This document shows positions 34,690 to 43,826 of a DNA stretch of 64,000 nt, one piece after another. The DNA is from JAUVXJ01 sp034411995 (GTDB lineage: Bacteria > Chloroflexota > Anaerolineae > UBA7937 > B3-Chlor). The notes beneath the pieces are model-generated. The model made no database searches and had not been told where the DNA came from. It worked only from the letters and a program-made list of their open reading frames with translations. Made by a program: the position numbers and the translations under genes. The stretch's first letter is position 1. The number at the start of each line of letters is the position of its first letter. The stretch spans positions 310,001 through 374,000 of the forward strand of contig DAOUME010000026.1 in the NCBI GenBank assembly GCA_034411995.1, written 5' to 3'.

Positions 34690-35425
34690 CACGGCATGAG
34701 AAGCATAGCACGGAGTGAAAAGATTGAACAAGCCCTGCACGCCTTCTAGGGGGGCGGGACAGACAGCAGTGAGCAGCCGGTGAGCCAACTGCCGAAGCTG
34801 GGAGCGCCGTTGGTGGTGCAAGAGGCGCTGGAACAGGAGGTGGCGGACTATCTTGGCCGAGAGTGCCGTGAACGCAGCCAGGAAGGTCAGCACGGGCTGC
34901 GAAACCGCCACGGGCCGGAGCCTATCCGCACCGCGGAAGGGGAGATCGTGCTCCAAGTGCCACAGGCACGGGGAGCCCGAAGGCCACAAAACTCCAAGCT
35001 GATGGAGCTCTTGCGGGGCAGCAGCGACGTGCTGGAACGCCTCGTGGTGCAGATGTATGGGTGAGCGTAGCCCTTCCGGGACATCGAAGAAACGTTCCGC
35101 GACCCGTACACGGGGCAACTGCTCATGGGGCGCGCAGGTATCAGCGAGCTGACCGATAGCTTGTGGGAGCACTACCAGGCCTTCTGTTAGCGGGACCTGT
35201 CGAGCTCTGAAGTCGAATGCGTGTTTCTGGATGAAGTCTGCGAGAGCCTGAGGCTCCAGGCCGTTGAAGGAAGGGGTGCTGATTGCCTGGGACATCCGCC
35301 GCCATGGGCGCAAGGTGCCGCTGCACACGACCCTGGGCAACATAGCGAGCCTGGCTGCCTGGCTGCAGATCCTGGGTGACATGTCACTGCACGGTCTGCG
35401 TGCACCTGCGCTCATCACCACTTCG
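34690..35425 (+). mobile_element. Degraded IS256-family transposase
   Basis: Plus strand pieces in shifting frames: VVQEALEQEVADYLGRECRE, NRHGPEPIRTAEGEIVLQVP, LMELLRGSSDVLERLVVQMY, FRDIEETFRDPYTGQLLM, ISELTDSLWEHYQAFC (stop) RDLSSSEVECVFLDEV. These are successive parts of the IS256 mutator-type transposase up to and just past the second catalytic Asp region. Several stops; inactive. No terminal inverted repeats could be identified. Its right end cuts the RidA gene. Confidence 0.75.
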
Positions 35426-35843
35426 CCACAGGCCTGACCTGCTCCGTCGATCGGGCAGGGCGACTAAAGGCAGAGAACCCACGGTACACGGTGTTCATGG
35501 CACCGAAGTCGTCCATACTGGTGAGGAATACCGTCGTTTTCAGCACCTTGTTTAGGGAACTGCCTGCCTCCTCCAGGACGCTCGTCAGATGCTTGAGCAC
35601 CTGCTGCGTCTCAGCGCCAATGTACCCGCCAGCCATACCGCCCACTCGCTGGGTGAAACTCAAGAGAACCAGCCGTGTGCACACCGGCTCTGCAGGAATC
35701 ATCCCTTGCGAATATCGCCCCACTGCCACGGGCGCCTTGCCCGTTGAGGCGATTCTCCAATCCACGAATGACCGCCCTGGGCCGTGCGAACCACAACTGC
35801 GACACTGGCTTGCTGTCGCTTGATGTTCGGACTTCCGATCCAC
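35415..35843 (-). pseudogene. RidA/YjgF-family gene truncated by IS remnant
   Basis: Family sequence is visible from APVAVGRYSQGMI to GGYIGAETQQVLKHLTSVLE, EAGSSLNKVLKTTVFLTSMD, DFGAMNTVYRGF and ARSTEQV, then it runs into the IS-derived sequence, losing the last strand with the conserved Glu. The N-terminal part before APVAVG is not RidA-like and the middle (QRVGG in place of the usual GQ-x-P segment) is eroded. RidA hydrolyses reactive enamines made by PLP enzymes, which fits the aminotransferase nearby, but this copy is probably dead. Confidence 0.7.
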
Positions 35844-35853
35844 CGCCGCGGCC

Positions 35854-36327
35854 TCAGGTCCGGGTCTTCAAGAAGTCAGGTCGCGTCGAATCGTAGCGAT
35901 CACTAGCCTTCGGGTCGTCTACGAGAGGCCTCAGATACCTATGTGCCCCGCATCTCTCCCAGTCTCCGGCTGCCCGGTGGCCGTTGATGTAGTTGGTCGG
36001 CATGGGGTGGCTCCCCACAACCACGGGAAGCCCTACATAGTTCTCGATGTAGTGGATGAAATCGTCCAAGTAGGGGCAAGGCGGATATCCGGCCAGGAAC
36101 CCCGATGCCAGGACGACCTCCTCCGCGCCATACCTCTTCAGCTCAGCCGGGGCGAATTCGAGGCGCTCCCCCGGACATCCTCCGCAAGTGATGAATCCCA
36201 CAACCTCGAGAGGTTCGTCTTTAGGATACTTCTTGAAAGCCCCTGACCGCTCACGAATAGCCATAAAGCACTTGCCGCCCGTACATGTCCTGTTCCGGTC
36301 GCAGGTGATGATGCCGATCTTGTGCAT
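35854..36327 (-). CDS. CGGC-domain protein
   Basis: 157 residues, ATG 36327 with GAGAGGAAGAG. The CGGC domain (PF08821) is recognised by VVGFITCGGCPGERLEF, with upstream Cys residues (ITCDRNRTCTGGKCF) and a later PPCPYLDDFIHYIE. Function of the family is unknown; the Cys-rich sites suggest metal or redox activity. It lies downstream of the aminotransferase in the same run as the ferredoxin module. Confidence 0.8.
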   Translation of the reverse strand: MHKIGIITCDRNRTCTGGKCFMAIRERSGAFKKYPKDEPLEVVGFITCGGCPGERLEFAPAELKRYGAEEVVLASGFLAGYPPCPYLDDFIHYIENYVGLPVVVGSHPMPTNYINGHRAAGDWERCGAHRYLRPLVDDPKASDRYDSTRPDFLKTRT

Positions 36328-36460
36328 TGGACTCTTCCTCTCTTGACAATACGACTACCAAGCCATCTCGTACTCGAGACGTGTGCACGTCTCGTAGCTG
36401 TGCCATGCAGGCGCACTACCGGAAACGCTGAGCACGATAATTCAGACTGATCTTCGGCGG

Positions 36461-37690
36461 CTAGTGGCTGCTGATTCTCTCACCTCGGACAAGACGAGAG
36501 ACAGATTCATCTTGCAGCCGGCGCCTGGCATAGGCATCGCCGGCCGCAGCAGTCCCTGCGCCTTGCTCCACCGCCATTCCCTGCAGACGCAGGGTTTCCT
36601 CGAGCGCCGCAAGGAAAAGCATGACATTACCCCTGGTTGATGACTCGCCCATGAGCCCGATGCGCCACACTAGCCCCTGAAGAGCGCCAATACCTGCGCC
36701 TATCTCTATACCATATTCTGCCAACAGCCTCTGTCGGACAGGAAGATCGGCCACCTGCTCCGGCACCTTCACAGTATTCAAGCTCCACAGGCGGAAGGCC
36801 TCATCTTCCACTAACATCTCCAGTCCCATGGCCTGCAGCCCCGCCACGAGGGCCCTGTGGTTCAACTCGTGTCTCGCATACCTCGCGCTGAGGCCCTCCT
36901 CGCGGATTAGCTCGAGCGCCTCTCGAAGTGCGTAGTTGGCGCTCATGGGCGGGGTGTGGTGATAGGCACGCTCCTGGCCCCAGTAGCTGAAGAGCAGTCC
37001 CATGTCCAGATACCAGCTCCGAACAGGCTCCCGTCTGCGCTTTATGGTCTCCATTGCTCTTCCACTGAATGTTGCTGGAGCCAGTCCAGGGGGGCAGCTA
37101 AGGCACTTTTGCGTTCCGCTGTAGCAAGCGTCGATTTGCCACTCGTCTGTTCTGACGGGGTGACCTCCTAGCGAAGTAACTGCGTCCACGACAAATAGCG
37201 CTCCATGTTCGCGCACCAGCTTGCCAATCTCTTCCAATGGCTGAAGGATCCCCGTCGAAGTCTCTGCGTGCACAATCGATACGACATTCACTCGGCGCTT
37301 AGCCAGGGCTTTTCTCACACGGTCCGGCTCAATGATAAAGCCCCATTTTGCGTCAAGGCGCTCCAGGTCTCCACCGCACCGGGTTACCATGTCACACATC
37401 CGCTCACCAAAGAAGCCATTCACACATACCAGGACCGGGTCGCCCGGCTCGATCAAGTTGCATAGACAGGCTTCCATTCCAGCGGAGCCCGTACCCGAGA
37501 TCGGGATGGCCACCTCATTTTGAGTCTGAAAAAGGTGGCGAAGGAGCTCCTTTATCTCCTCCATTAGTTGTGCAAACTTGGGATCCAGGTACCCGACGAG
37601 CGGCGTACACATAGCCCGGAGGACCCTTGGTGAGATATTGCTCGGGCCCGGCCCCATCAATATCCGCGTGGGCAGGTCCGTGACCTTCAT
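36461..37690 (-). CDS. Class V aminotransferase (alanine-glyoxylate/serine-pyruvate type)
   Basis: 409 residues from ATG 37690; GTG 37699 is possible. Family motifs: RILMGPGPSNISPRVL, GTGSAGMEACLCNLI, VCVNGFFGERM, VHAETSTGILQPLEEIG, VDAVTSLGGHPVRTDEW, and the PLP lysine in SGTQKCLSCPPGLAP. It would move amino groups between serine/alanine and glyoxylate/pyruvate in the cytoplasm. The last ~35 residues are an unusual Ala/Arg-rich tail. A truncated sibling sits at 39157-39549, part of a tandem duplication with the ferredoxin module. Confidence 0.88.
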   Translation of the reverse strand: MKVTDLPTRILMGPGPSNISPRVLRAMCTPLVGYLDPKFAQLMEEIKELLRHLFQTQNEVAIPISGTGSAGMEACLCNLIEPGDPVLVCVNGFFGERMCDMVTRCGGDLERLDAKWGFIIEPDRVRKALAKRRVNVVSIVHAETSTGILQPLEEIGKLVREHGALFVVDAVTSLGGHPVRTDEWQIDACYSGTQKCLSCPPGLAPATFSGRAMETIKRRREPVRSWYLDMGLLFSYWGQERAYHHTPPMSANYALREALELIREEGLSARYARHELNHRALVAGLQAMGLEMLVEDEAFRLWSLNTVKVPEQVADLPVRQRLLAEYGIEIGAGIGALQGLVWRIGLMGESSTRGNVMLFLAALEETLRLQGMAVEQGAGTAAAGDAYARRRLQDESVSRLVRGERISSH

Positions 37691-37776
37691 CGCTTCCACG
37701 TACTATCCGTCCTTTCTATCCTAGGGTGACAGACATCCAGATACGAGCTGCCGTCCAGCACTGTCTCTTCACATGA

Positions 37777-38445
37777 TCAGGCAACGGTTTGGCCGGCCGC
37801 GACAGATGGCCCCTTTTCCTCTCTCGCGGCGATGGCCTGCAATAGGCGTGCTGCCCGCACGGGGTTGAAGATGCCACACAGGCACAGCCGCCCCAGGTCT
37901 AGAGCGGCCTCCTCCACGGTCATGCTTCCCATCCGGATGTCAAGCGCCCGTTGTTCAACTAGGGCAGCAGACAGCTGACCATGTCCGCACATGGTGGTTA
38001 CCTGGAGGATTTGAGAGTCCGGCAAGAGGTCGGTCCGACCCCACACCCCGCACGAGCACTCAACAGTGTGCGGCTGCCGCAGCCCTGCCTGCTGCGCACA
38101 TTCACGGACGCGATCAAAAAGCCCACTAACCACAACGGACATGCCCAGGTCTGCCTCACGCAAACGTTTCAGTAAGGTTGCCACCTTGTGTTCGTCAGCA
38201 AACACGGCATGAACAACACTCGCCTCTTGAAAGCCATCCAAAAGTTCCTGCCGTGAAAATCCGAGGGTGGTGCCAACCATCGTCTCCCCCGCGTTGATCG
38301 GATCCAGTTCAAAGGCCAGTTCTAAGAAGCGCCGCATGGCTGCATGCGCCCCCTCTTCGTTGATACCCTTCGCTGGGATGGCAAAGACGACATAGTCGTC
38401 GCCCAGATTCTCTTCGTTACCCAGACGGTGCAACGAGTGTGTCAT
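37777..38445 (-). CDS. Unrecognised Cys-containing partner protein (copy 2)
   Basis: 222 residues; ATG overlaps the stop of the ferredoxin-fusion gene by 4 bp (ATGA). Same unknown family as 33157-33789: MTHSLHRLGNEENLGDDYVV, DLGMSVVVSGLFDRV, an added VECSCGVWGRTDLLPD, LQVTTMCGHGQLSAALV, CLCGIFNPVRAARLL. The extra C-x-C before the TTMCGH motif is absent from copy 1. Very close to copy 3. Confidence 0.68.
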   Translation of the reverse strand: MTHSLHRLGNEENLGDDYVVFAIPAKGINEEGAHAAMRRFLELAFELDPINAGETMVGTTLGFSRQELLDGFQEASVVHAVFADEHKVATLLKRLREADLGMSVVVSGLFDRVRECAQQAGLRQPHTVECSCGVWGRTDLLPDSQILQVTTMCGHGQLSAALVEQRALDIRMGSMTVEEAALDLGRLCLCGIFNPVRAARLLQAIAAREEKGPSVAAGQTVA

Positions 38446-39182
38446 GATCCATCCTTCCCAAAGAAGTCAAAGGCGGGCCGCCCAAGTCCCATGTTGTTCT
38501 TGCCATTGGGGGAGGGCTTGAAACCTGCTTCCTCCAGCAGAGAGAACATGGGAACGCTGCCATCCGGCTCAACGAGGTTGATTACATCCAAGCTGAAGAC
38601 CGTGTCCAGCTCCTCAGATACTTCGCGCAAAGTGTCCAGTACAGCAGGCGCATCTTCAAAGGGGACTACCAACTCCACAATGCCGGAAAGCACACGCTCG
38701 CCGAGCACGTCAGGATTCATGTCACCTGTGCTCGTATCGGCTATCAGAGTGGTGATCGGGTTCTGCGGGCAGAAATGAACGGCATGCCGCGCACAAGCAC
38801 GAGTCACCTTCTCTATGTCTCTGAATGAGGCGCCTATTCCAGGCCGGCCCAGCTCAACGCCTATTCCCAGAAAGCCCCGCCTGTAGCGACCTGTCACATC
38901 ATTGGTCTTCATCTCCTCCGTACCACGCCCAGCGATCCGTGTTTCCGGGTTGACAATAACCGGATCGCTCAAGGCAGCTCGAACAGAGCGCGGCCAGGTC
39001 AATTCCGGCCGAACTAGCGCTGCATGCTCGCAAACGCCAGACCGGTAACACACGCTGCACTCCACACACAGCTCCTGGTCTATGCTCACGCGCTTCCTGC
39101 TGCGATCCACGTAGATAGCACCTACAGGGCAGGTCGGAATACACCTGGCGCAATTACTACACACTTCGTAATCGATCTGCAT
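38442..39182 (-). CDS. Dicluster ferredoxin fused to unrecognised domain (copy 2)
   Basis: 246 residues from ATG 39182 (GAGGAG site). Cluster motifs CSNCARCIPTCP and the looser CVECSVCYRSGVCEHA. The C-terminal unknown domain repeats the copy 1 pattern: GRGTEEMKTNDVTGRY, GIGVELGRPGIG, FRDIEKVTRACARHAVHF, NPITTLIADTSTGDM, VLSGIVELVVPFEDAPAVLD, SEELDTVFSLDVIN, NNMGLGRPAFD. Probably passes electrons to the partner whose start codon overlaps its stop. Confidence 0.72.
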   Translation of the reverse strand: MQIDYEVCSNCARCIPTCPVGAIYVDRSRKRVSIDQELCVECSVCYRSGVCEHAALVRPELTWPRSVRAALSDPVIVNPETRIAGRGTEEMKTNDVTGRYRRGFLGIGVELGRPGIGASFRDIEKVTRACARHAVHFCPQNPITTLIADTSTGDMNPDVLGERVLSGIVELVVPFEDAPAVLDTLREVSEELDTVFSLDVINLVEPDGSVPMFSLLEEAGFKPSPNGKNNMGLGRPAFDFFGKDGS

Positions 39183-39549
39183 GGACGTCGCTCCTCTCAC
39201 CAAAGAACCCATGTACACACACCAGAACCCAGTTGCCCAGTTCGATCAGGTTGCATAGACAGGCTTCGTCTCCAGCCGTGCCGATAACCGAAGTCGGGAT
39301 CGCCACCTTGTTCTCAGTGTGGAAGAGGTGACGAAGCAGCTCCTTTGTCTCCCCCATCATTCGCGGAAACTGGGGATCCAGGCCAGCAACGAGGGGCATG
39401 CGCATAACCTGGAGGGCGCTTGTTGACACTCCGCTCGGACCCGGCCCTATATGTATCCGCCTACGCAGACCCAGGAGCTTGATCTCCTTCACCGATCTTC
39501 CATTCTCCCTAGGGTGGCCGGCCTCCCGACATGGGGTGCCATCCACCAC
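39157..39549 (-). pseudogene. Truncated class V aminotransferase (N-terminal third)
   Basis: Matches the first ~85 residues of the 36461 enzyme (RIHIGPGPSGVSTSALQVM, LLRHLFHTENKVAIPTSVIG, CVHGFFGERS) and then runs out of frame exactly at the ribosome site of the downstream ferredoxin-fusion gene. The PLP lysine half is missing. Confidence 0.85.
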
Positions 39550-39564
39550 CGCCTCTTCGCATGA

Positions 39565-40233
39565 TCAAGTAACGGTTTGGCCAGGAGCAATAGGTGGTCC
39601 CTTTTCCTCTCTCGAGATGATGGCCTGCAACAGCCGTGAAGCGCGCACGGGGTTGAAAATGCCACATACGCAGAGTCGGGCCAGATCTAGAGCTGCCTCC
39701 TCTACGGTCATGCGTCCCCTGCGCACGTCGAGCGCTCGGCGTTCAACCAGAGAAGCAGAGACCTGGCCGTGCCCGCACATGGTGGTTACTTGCATGACCT
39801 GCGAGTCCGGCAAGAGGTCCGTCCGACCCCACACCCCGCATGAGCACTCAACAGTATGGGGGTGCTGCAGGCCTGCCGCCTGAGCACACTTACGGACGCG
39901 ATCGAACAGCCCGCTGACCACCACAGATATGCCCAGACCCTCCTCTCTTACACGCCCCAGTAGGGCTGCAACCTTCTCTTCGTCAGTGTAGACGGCTTGC
40001 ACCCTACTCTCATCGCGGATGCTATCCAGGAGTTCCTGAGGCGAACGTGTCAGGAGCGTACCAGCCTCATAGTCCCCCGCGTTGACCGGATCCAATTCAA
40101 AGGCCAGCTCCATAAACCGACGCATGGCCCACTCCGACCCGTCCTCGTTGATGTCCTTAGCAGTTCTGGCCAAGACAACATAATCGTCGCTCAGATTCTC
40201 TTCGTTACCCAGACGGTGCAACGAGTGTGTCAT
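39565..40233 (-). CDS. Unrecognised Cys-containing partner protein (copy 3)
   Basis: 222 residues, co-linear with copy 2 at most positions: MTHSLHRLGNEENLSDDYVV, GLGISVVVSGLFDRV, VECSCGVWGRTDLLPD, MQVTTMCGHGQVSASLV, CVCGIFNPVRASRLL. All motif cysteines are kept, so the protein may still be functional. Its ATG overlaps the stop of a ferredoxin-fusion remnant that has lost its cluster domain. Confidence 0.65.
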   Translation of the reverse strand: MTHSLHRLGNEENLSDDYVVLARTAKDINEDGSEWAMRRFMELAFELDPVNAGDYEAGTLLTRSPQELLDSIRDESRVQAVYTDEEKVAALLGRVREEGLGISVVVSGLFDRVRKCAQAAGLQHPHTVECSCGVWGRTDLLPDSQVMQVTTMCGHGQVSASLVERRALDVRRGRMTVEEAALDLARLCVCGIFNPVRASRLLQAIISREEKGPPIAPGQTVT

Positions 40234-40457
40234 GATCCATCCTTCCCAAAGAAGTCAAAGGCATGACGCCCAAGTCTCACGTTGTTCTTGCCATTGGGGG
40301 AGGGCTTGAAACCCGCTTTCTCCAGCAGAGACAACATGGGAACACTCCCATCCGGCTCCACAAGGTTGACTACATCCAAGCTGAAGACCGTGTCCAGCTC
40401 CTTAGATACTTCGCGCAGAATCTCCAGTACGGCAGGGGCATCTTCAAAACAGACCAT
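40230..40457 (-). pseudogene. C-terminal scrap of ferredoxin fusion (copy 3)
   Basis: 75 codons match the last part of copy 2 (FEDAPAVLEILREVSKELDT, SLDVVNLVEPDGSVP, FDFFGKDG); the N-terminal clusters are gone and sequence upstream of 40457 is unrelated. Its main remaining role may be to carry the coupled start of copy 3. Confidence 0.8.
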
Positions 40458-40529
40458 CGGCGTCCGCCAGATATCAAGCGGCCCCGGTTCGAGGGTCGCC
40501 GGGCGCCGGCATGCCTGAACGGGGTGAGC

Positions 40530-41516
40530 CTAGAACTGGAACTCAGTGCCCAGACCTTCCTTCCGGGCTCTTTCGTACGTCTGCAAGGCAACCGATGCAT
40601 CTTCGAACGCGAGGCCGACGCTCTTGAACAAAGTGACCTCGTCATCACTTTGCCGACCTGGGACTTTGCCAGCGATGACGTCCGCCAGCCCGGCGTGTAT
40701 GTCCGCCTTGCTAATCGCACCTTCGCTGAGAGGGATTATCAGATCGCCGGCCTCCGCAAGACAGGCCTCCACGGAATCGCACACTATTCTCGATCTAACT
40801 GCCGTCTTCGTGTCCAGTTCTCTCACGCCTGCAGCGTGACTACCGACCCCGTTTATGTGTGTGCCAGGACTCAGATCATCGCCGTCGAATAGCGGACTGG
40901 GCGATGTGGTAGCTGTCACAACAATGTGAGCACCTACGATAGCCTCCCTTGGCGAACTCGCCACTTCGATGTTGGCCGGTACGCGTCCGTGTCCGCTCAT
41001 CTCCTTGGCAAATCCCTCCGCCCTCACACCATCGATGTCGAACACTCTGACCTGATCGATATTCCTGACTGTGCAGACGCCCTCCAGCTGGGTTCTGGCC
41101 TGGACACCAGCGCCGAGGATCGCCGCAACATGAGCGTCCTCTCTGGCGAGGTATTTGGTGGCCACAGCCGACGCAGCCCCTGTACGTACCGCTGTTAGAT
41201 ACCCCCCGTCCATTATCGCCAGGGGAGCACCGGTCTCCGGATCGAGTACGGTGACGGTGCCCATGATGGCCGGTAGTCCCTTCTTGACGTTGTCCTTGAA
41301 TACTGATACGATTTTGATGGATAGCACCCCCATTCCAGGCAGCAAAGCGGGCATGAAAGTGGAGAGTCCAATGTTCTCAGGCGCGAAGATCACCGGCCTT
41401 TGGGGCATGTCTACACGCCCCTCCCCAAACTCAACAAACGCCCGCTCCACCATGTCGATGGCCTCTTCCATATGTAATACCCGCTGTACGTCGGAACCGC
41501 TCAGCAGTAGCGCCAT
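40530..41516 (-). CDS. Ornithine cyclodeaminase/mu-crystallin family protein
   Basis: 328 residues, ATG 41516 with GAGGTTAG. Family pattern: N-terminal substrate region with STFMPALLPGMGVLSIKIVS (Lys), NAD-binding VAAILGAGVQARTQLEGVC, IVVTATTSPSPLFDGDDL, and HINGVGSHAAGVRELD. Members include ornithine cyclodeaminase, alanine dehydrogenase, ketimine reductase and opine-like enzymes, so the exact reaction is open. It lies 30 bp after the PhzF gene, in an amino-acid catabolism context. Confidence 0.88.
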   Translation of the reverse strand: MALLLSGSDVQRVLHMEEAIDMVERAFVEFGEGRVDMPQRPVIFAPENIGLSTFMPALLPGMGVLSIKIVSVFKDNVKKGLPAIMGTVTVLDPETGAPLAIMDGGYLTAVRTGAASAVATKYLAREDAHVAAILGAGVQARTQLEGVCTVRNIDQVRVFDIDGVRAEGFAKEMSGHGRVPANIEVASSPREAIVGAHIVVTATTSPSPLFDGDDLSPGTHINGVGSHAAGVRELDTKTAVRSRIVCDSVEACLAEAGDLIIPLSEGAISKADIHAGLADVIAGKVPGRQSDDEVTLFKSVGLAFEDASVALQTYERARKEGLGTEFQF

Positions 41517-41545
41517 ACTAACCTCCCGCCTGGTATTTGCTCGTG

Positions 41546-42478
41546 CTAGAGTCTAACTTGTCCCTCCATAACGATTACCACGTGACCGCCGACTTTCACC
41601 TCAGAGATCTCCTGTTCGGACGTCTCTACCCGCACATGAAGGTAGCTCGGCCTCCCTATTTCGAAGCCTTGTTCGCAGATCAGCGCGGCGGTAGGTTTCG
41701 CATCGAGCCGACCATGCTTCACTAGGTAGGCGCCCAACGCCCCCGCTGCGCTGCCACTGGCTGGATCCTCGATGATCCTATGGAGGGGCAAGAACATACG
41801 ATTGTGAGTCGTTGAGGTTTCCTCTAATGTGTCGAATGTGAAGACGTAGACGAACTCGGTGCCGATAGCCCGGCAAATGCCGTTCAACCGAGCAACATCT
41901 AGACGGATATCCTGCACGGCCTGGAGTGACCGTACGGGAACCATGAGTTGGCGCAACCCTGTGGAGACAATCTCAACGGGTAGTCCGGTGGCGCTTATCT
42001 CTTGGTCTCTTATGGCCAGAGCAGCGGCAAGATCTGAGGTATCCTCCAATGTCAAGTGGAATGCCGGCTTCGCTTGGGTCATCTCAACTAGCACAACCTT
42101 GCCATACTCGACGGTCAAGTCAACTGGCAACACCCCGACCCCAATCTCCTGACGTACGCGGGTCATCGGCTCGACCAAGTCGATACGACCGACACTGCCC
42201 AGAACGAAAAAGGTGCCCAGGGTGGGATGCCCAGCAAAGGGGATCTCGGCTCTGGGCGTGAAAAACCGCACTCGGAAATCAGCCTCGGGATGAGTGGGTG
42301 GGAGTACGAAGGTAGACTCCGAGAGGTTCATCTCTCGTGCCAGGTTCTGCATCTGCTCTTTGCTAAGCCCCTCGCCGTCAGGAAAGACGGCCACAGGGTT
42401 ACCGCAGAATGGGACCTTTGTGAACACGTCTGCTTGGATGAAATCGATGATCTTAGTGTCTCTTCGAGGCCTGCCCAC
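41546..42478 (-). CDS. PhzF-family isomerase/epimerase
   Basis: 310 residues from GTG 42478, chosen for AAGGAG 9-13 nt upstream. PhzF fold motifs: IDFIQADVFTKVPFCGNPVAV, LAREMNLSESTFVLPP (catalytic Glu), FRVRFFTPRAEIPFAGHPTLG, and in the second half EDPASGSAAGALGAYLVKHG. Family members isomerise or epimerise small acids by acid-base chemistry without cofactor; the substrate is not predictable. It probably acts with the cyclodeaminase-family enzyme next to it. Confidence 0.88.
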   Translation of the reverse strand: MGRPRRDTKIIDFIQADVFTKVPFCGNPVAVFPDGEGLSKEQMQNLAREMNLSESTFVLPPTHPEADFRVRFFTPRAEIPFAGHPTLGTFFVLGSVGRIDLVEPMTRVRQEIGVGVLPVDLTVEYGKVVLVEMTQAKPAFHLTLEDTSDLAAALAIRDQEISATGLPVEIVSTGLRQLMVPVRSLQAVQDIRLDVARLNGICRAIGTEFVYVFTFDTLEETSTTHNRMFLPLHRIIEDPASGSAAGALGAYLVKHGRLDAKPTAALICEQGFEIGRPSYLHVRVETSEQEISEVKVGGHVVIVMEGQVRL

Positions 42479-42882
42479 GGTAGGCTTTCTCCTTTCGAAC
42501 TCAGACACACTACAACTGACAGTGCCATAGCGTCCGTCAAGAGCGTCCCGCACGGTCCATTGGGCACACGGCTTCCTACATGTCGTTGAGCATCCGCTCC
42601 AGCCATCTCATGGGTGTTGAAGACCAAGGTCTGTGAACGAGCCTCTTCTTACTACTCCGCTAGTTCCTTTCCGCGCGCAGTCGGGCCACCCGCACATTGG
42701 CCCTAGGGACTTGCCACCATCCCTTCTATTCTCAGTTCGTCTGGGGCATGGTTGCGGCCCTACCTTTGGGCTTCTCACTGGTGTTGAGCACCGCGATCCA
42801 GATACTGAGTTGGACCTGATTAGACTGTGTGTATGCTTACCGCTGTTAGGCATCAGCGAGTGTAAAGGAGTCAGGATAGCCC
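42479..42882. other. Gene-free stretch between dppC and phzF-like genes
   Basis: About 400 bp without a credible gene, promoter or terminator that I can see. Confidence 0.5.
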
Positions 42883-43794
42883 CTAGCGAAGCCTGGGATC
42901 CAGGGCATCTCTCAAGCCGTCCCCCAGCAGATTGAAGCCAAGGACAGTAACGACGATAGCCAAGCCGGGGAAAGTAGATATATGAGGCGCAAGACGCAAG
43001 TAATCCCGGCCATCGTTGAGCATGGCTCCCCATTCGGGCGTGGGCGGCTGAGCGCCCAGACCCAGAAAGCTCAGTGCGGCGGCAGCAAGTATAGAAGAAG
43101 CCATGCGCAGAGAGACCAGGACAATAACTGGAGCCACGCAATTGGGCAACACATGACGGAATATGATCCCGAAGTTGCTCGCCCCGATGGATCTGGCAGC
43201 GGTAACGAACTCTTGCTCCTTGATGGTCAATACTGTGCTGCGGATGATGCGGGCAAACAAGGGTGAGGACCAAATACCCACGGCGATCATGGCGTTGAAC
43301 AGCCCTGGGCCAAAGGCGCCGACAATGGCGAAAGCCAGCAGAATGCCCGGGAAGGCCATGAGGACATCCACCACCCTGATGATGACCTGGTCGACCCACC
43401 CCCCATAGTAACCACCCACAAGGCCAAGACCTAGACCGGAGGTGAGGCCTATCGCGATGGACACTACGCCGATAGTCAGGGAGTAGCGGGCGCCATACAA
43501 AACCCGGCTGAAGATATCCCTGCCTACACTGTCAGTGCCGAATAGGTGCTGTTGGTTAGGCGGCACAGCGAGTGCCCACAGATCTTGCTCAAGTGGATCG
43601 TAAGGCGCTACTCTGGGAGCCAGCACGGCCAGGACACTGAGCAAGAGGATCGTGAACATGCCAGCCAGAGCCAGCCGATTCCTCTTGAATCTGCTCCAAG
43701 TGACATGTTGCGAACGGTTCTCAGCCCCGCTATCCCGCCACTGGGTCACCGAAATACCGTCCGAGTGAGAGGTGGCTGCCGCCTTGTCCCGCAC
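42883..43794 (-). CDS. dppC: Peptide ABC transporter permease, DppC type
   Basis: 303 residues, GTG 43794 with GGAG 8 nt upstream. N-terminal helix after a charged start, the DppC-typical APYDPLEQDLWALAVPPNQQ and HLFGTDSVGRDIFSRVLYGA, then five helices with the EAA loop EFVTAARSIGASNFGIIFRHVLPN that docks the ATPase, and C-terminal LGDGLRDALDPRLR. It follows the DppB gene by 32 bp. No ATPase gene is found here. Confidence 0.92.
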   Translation of the reverse strand: MRDKAAATSHSDGISVTQWRDSGAENRSQHVTWSRFKRNRLALAGMFTILLLSVLAVLAPRVAPYDPLEQDLWALAVPPNQQHLFGTDSVGRDIFSRVLYGARYSLTIGVVSIAIGLTSGLGLGLVGGYYGGWVDQVIIRVVDVLMAFPGILLAFAIVGAFGPGLFNAMIAVGIWSSPLFARIIRSTVLTIKEQEFVTAARSIGASNFGIIFRHVLPNCVAPVIVLVSLRMASSILAAAALSFLGLGAQPPTPEWGAMLNDGRDYLRLAPHISTFPGLAIVVTVLGFNLLGDGLRDALDPRLR

Positions 43795-43826
43795 TAGTCA
43801 TCTCCAGAAGCAGAAGCGCAACAGTC

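Larger units (their letters stand above)
37777..40457 (-). repeat. Tandem duplication of aminotransferase/partner/ferredoxin-fusion segment
   Basis: The order partner - ferredoxin fusion occurs at 37777-39182 and again, shortened, at 39565-40457; the aminotransferase at 36461 has a truncated copy at 39157-39549 lying between them. Noncoding junctions (catgatca...aacggtttggcc near 37765 and 39560) are also shared. The second unit has lost the aminotransferase C-terminus and the ferredoxin N-terminus. Confidence 0.8.
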
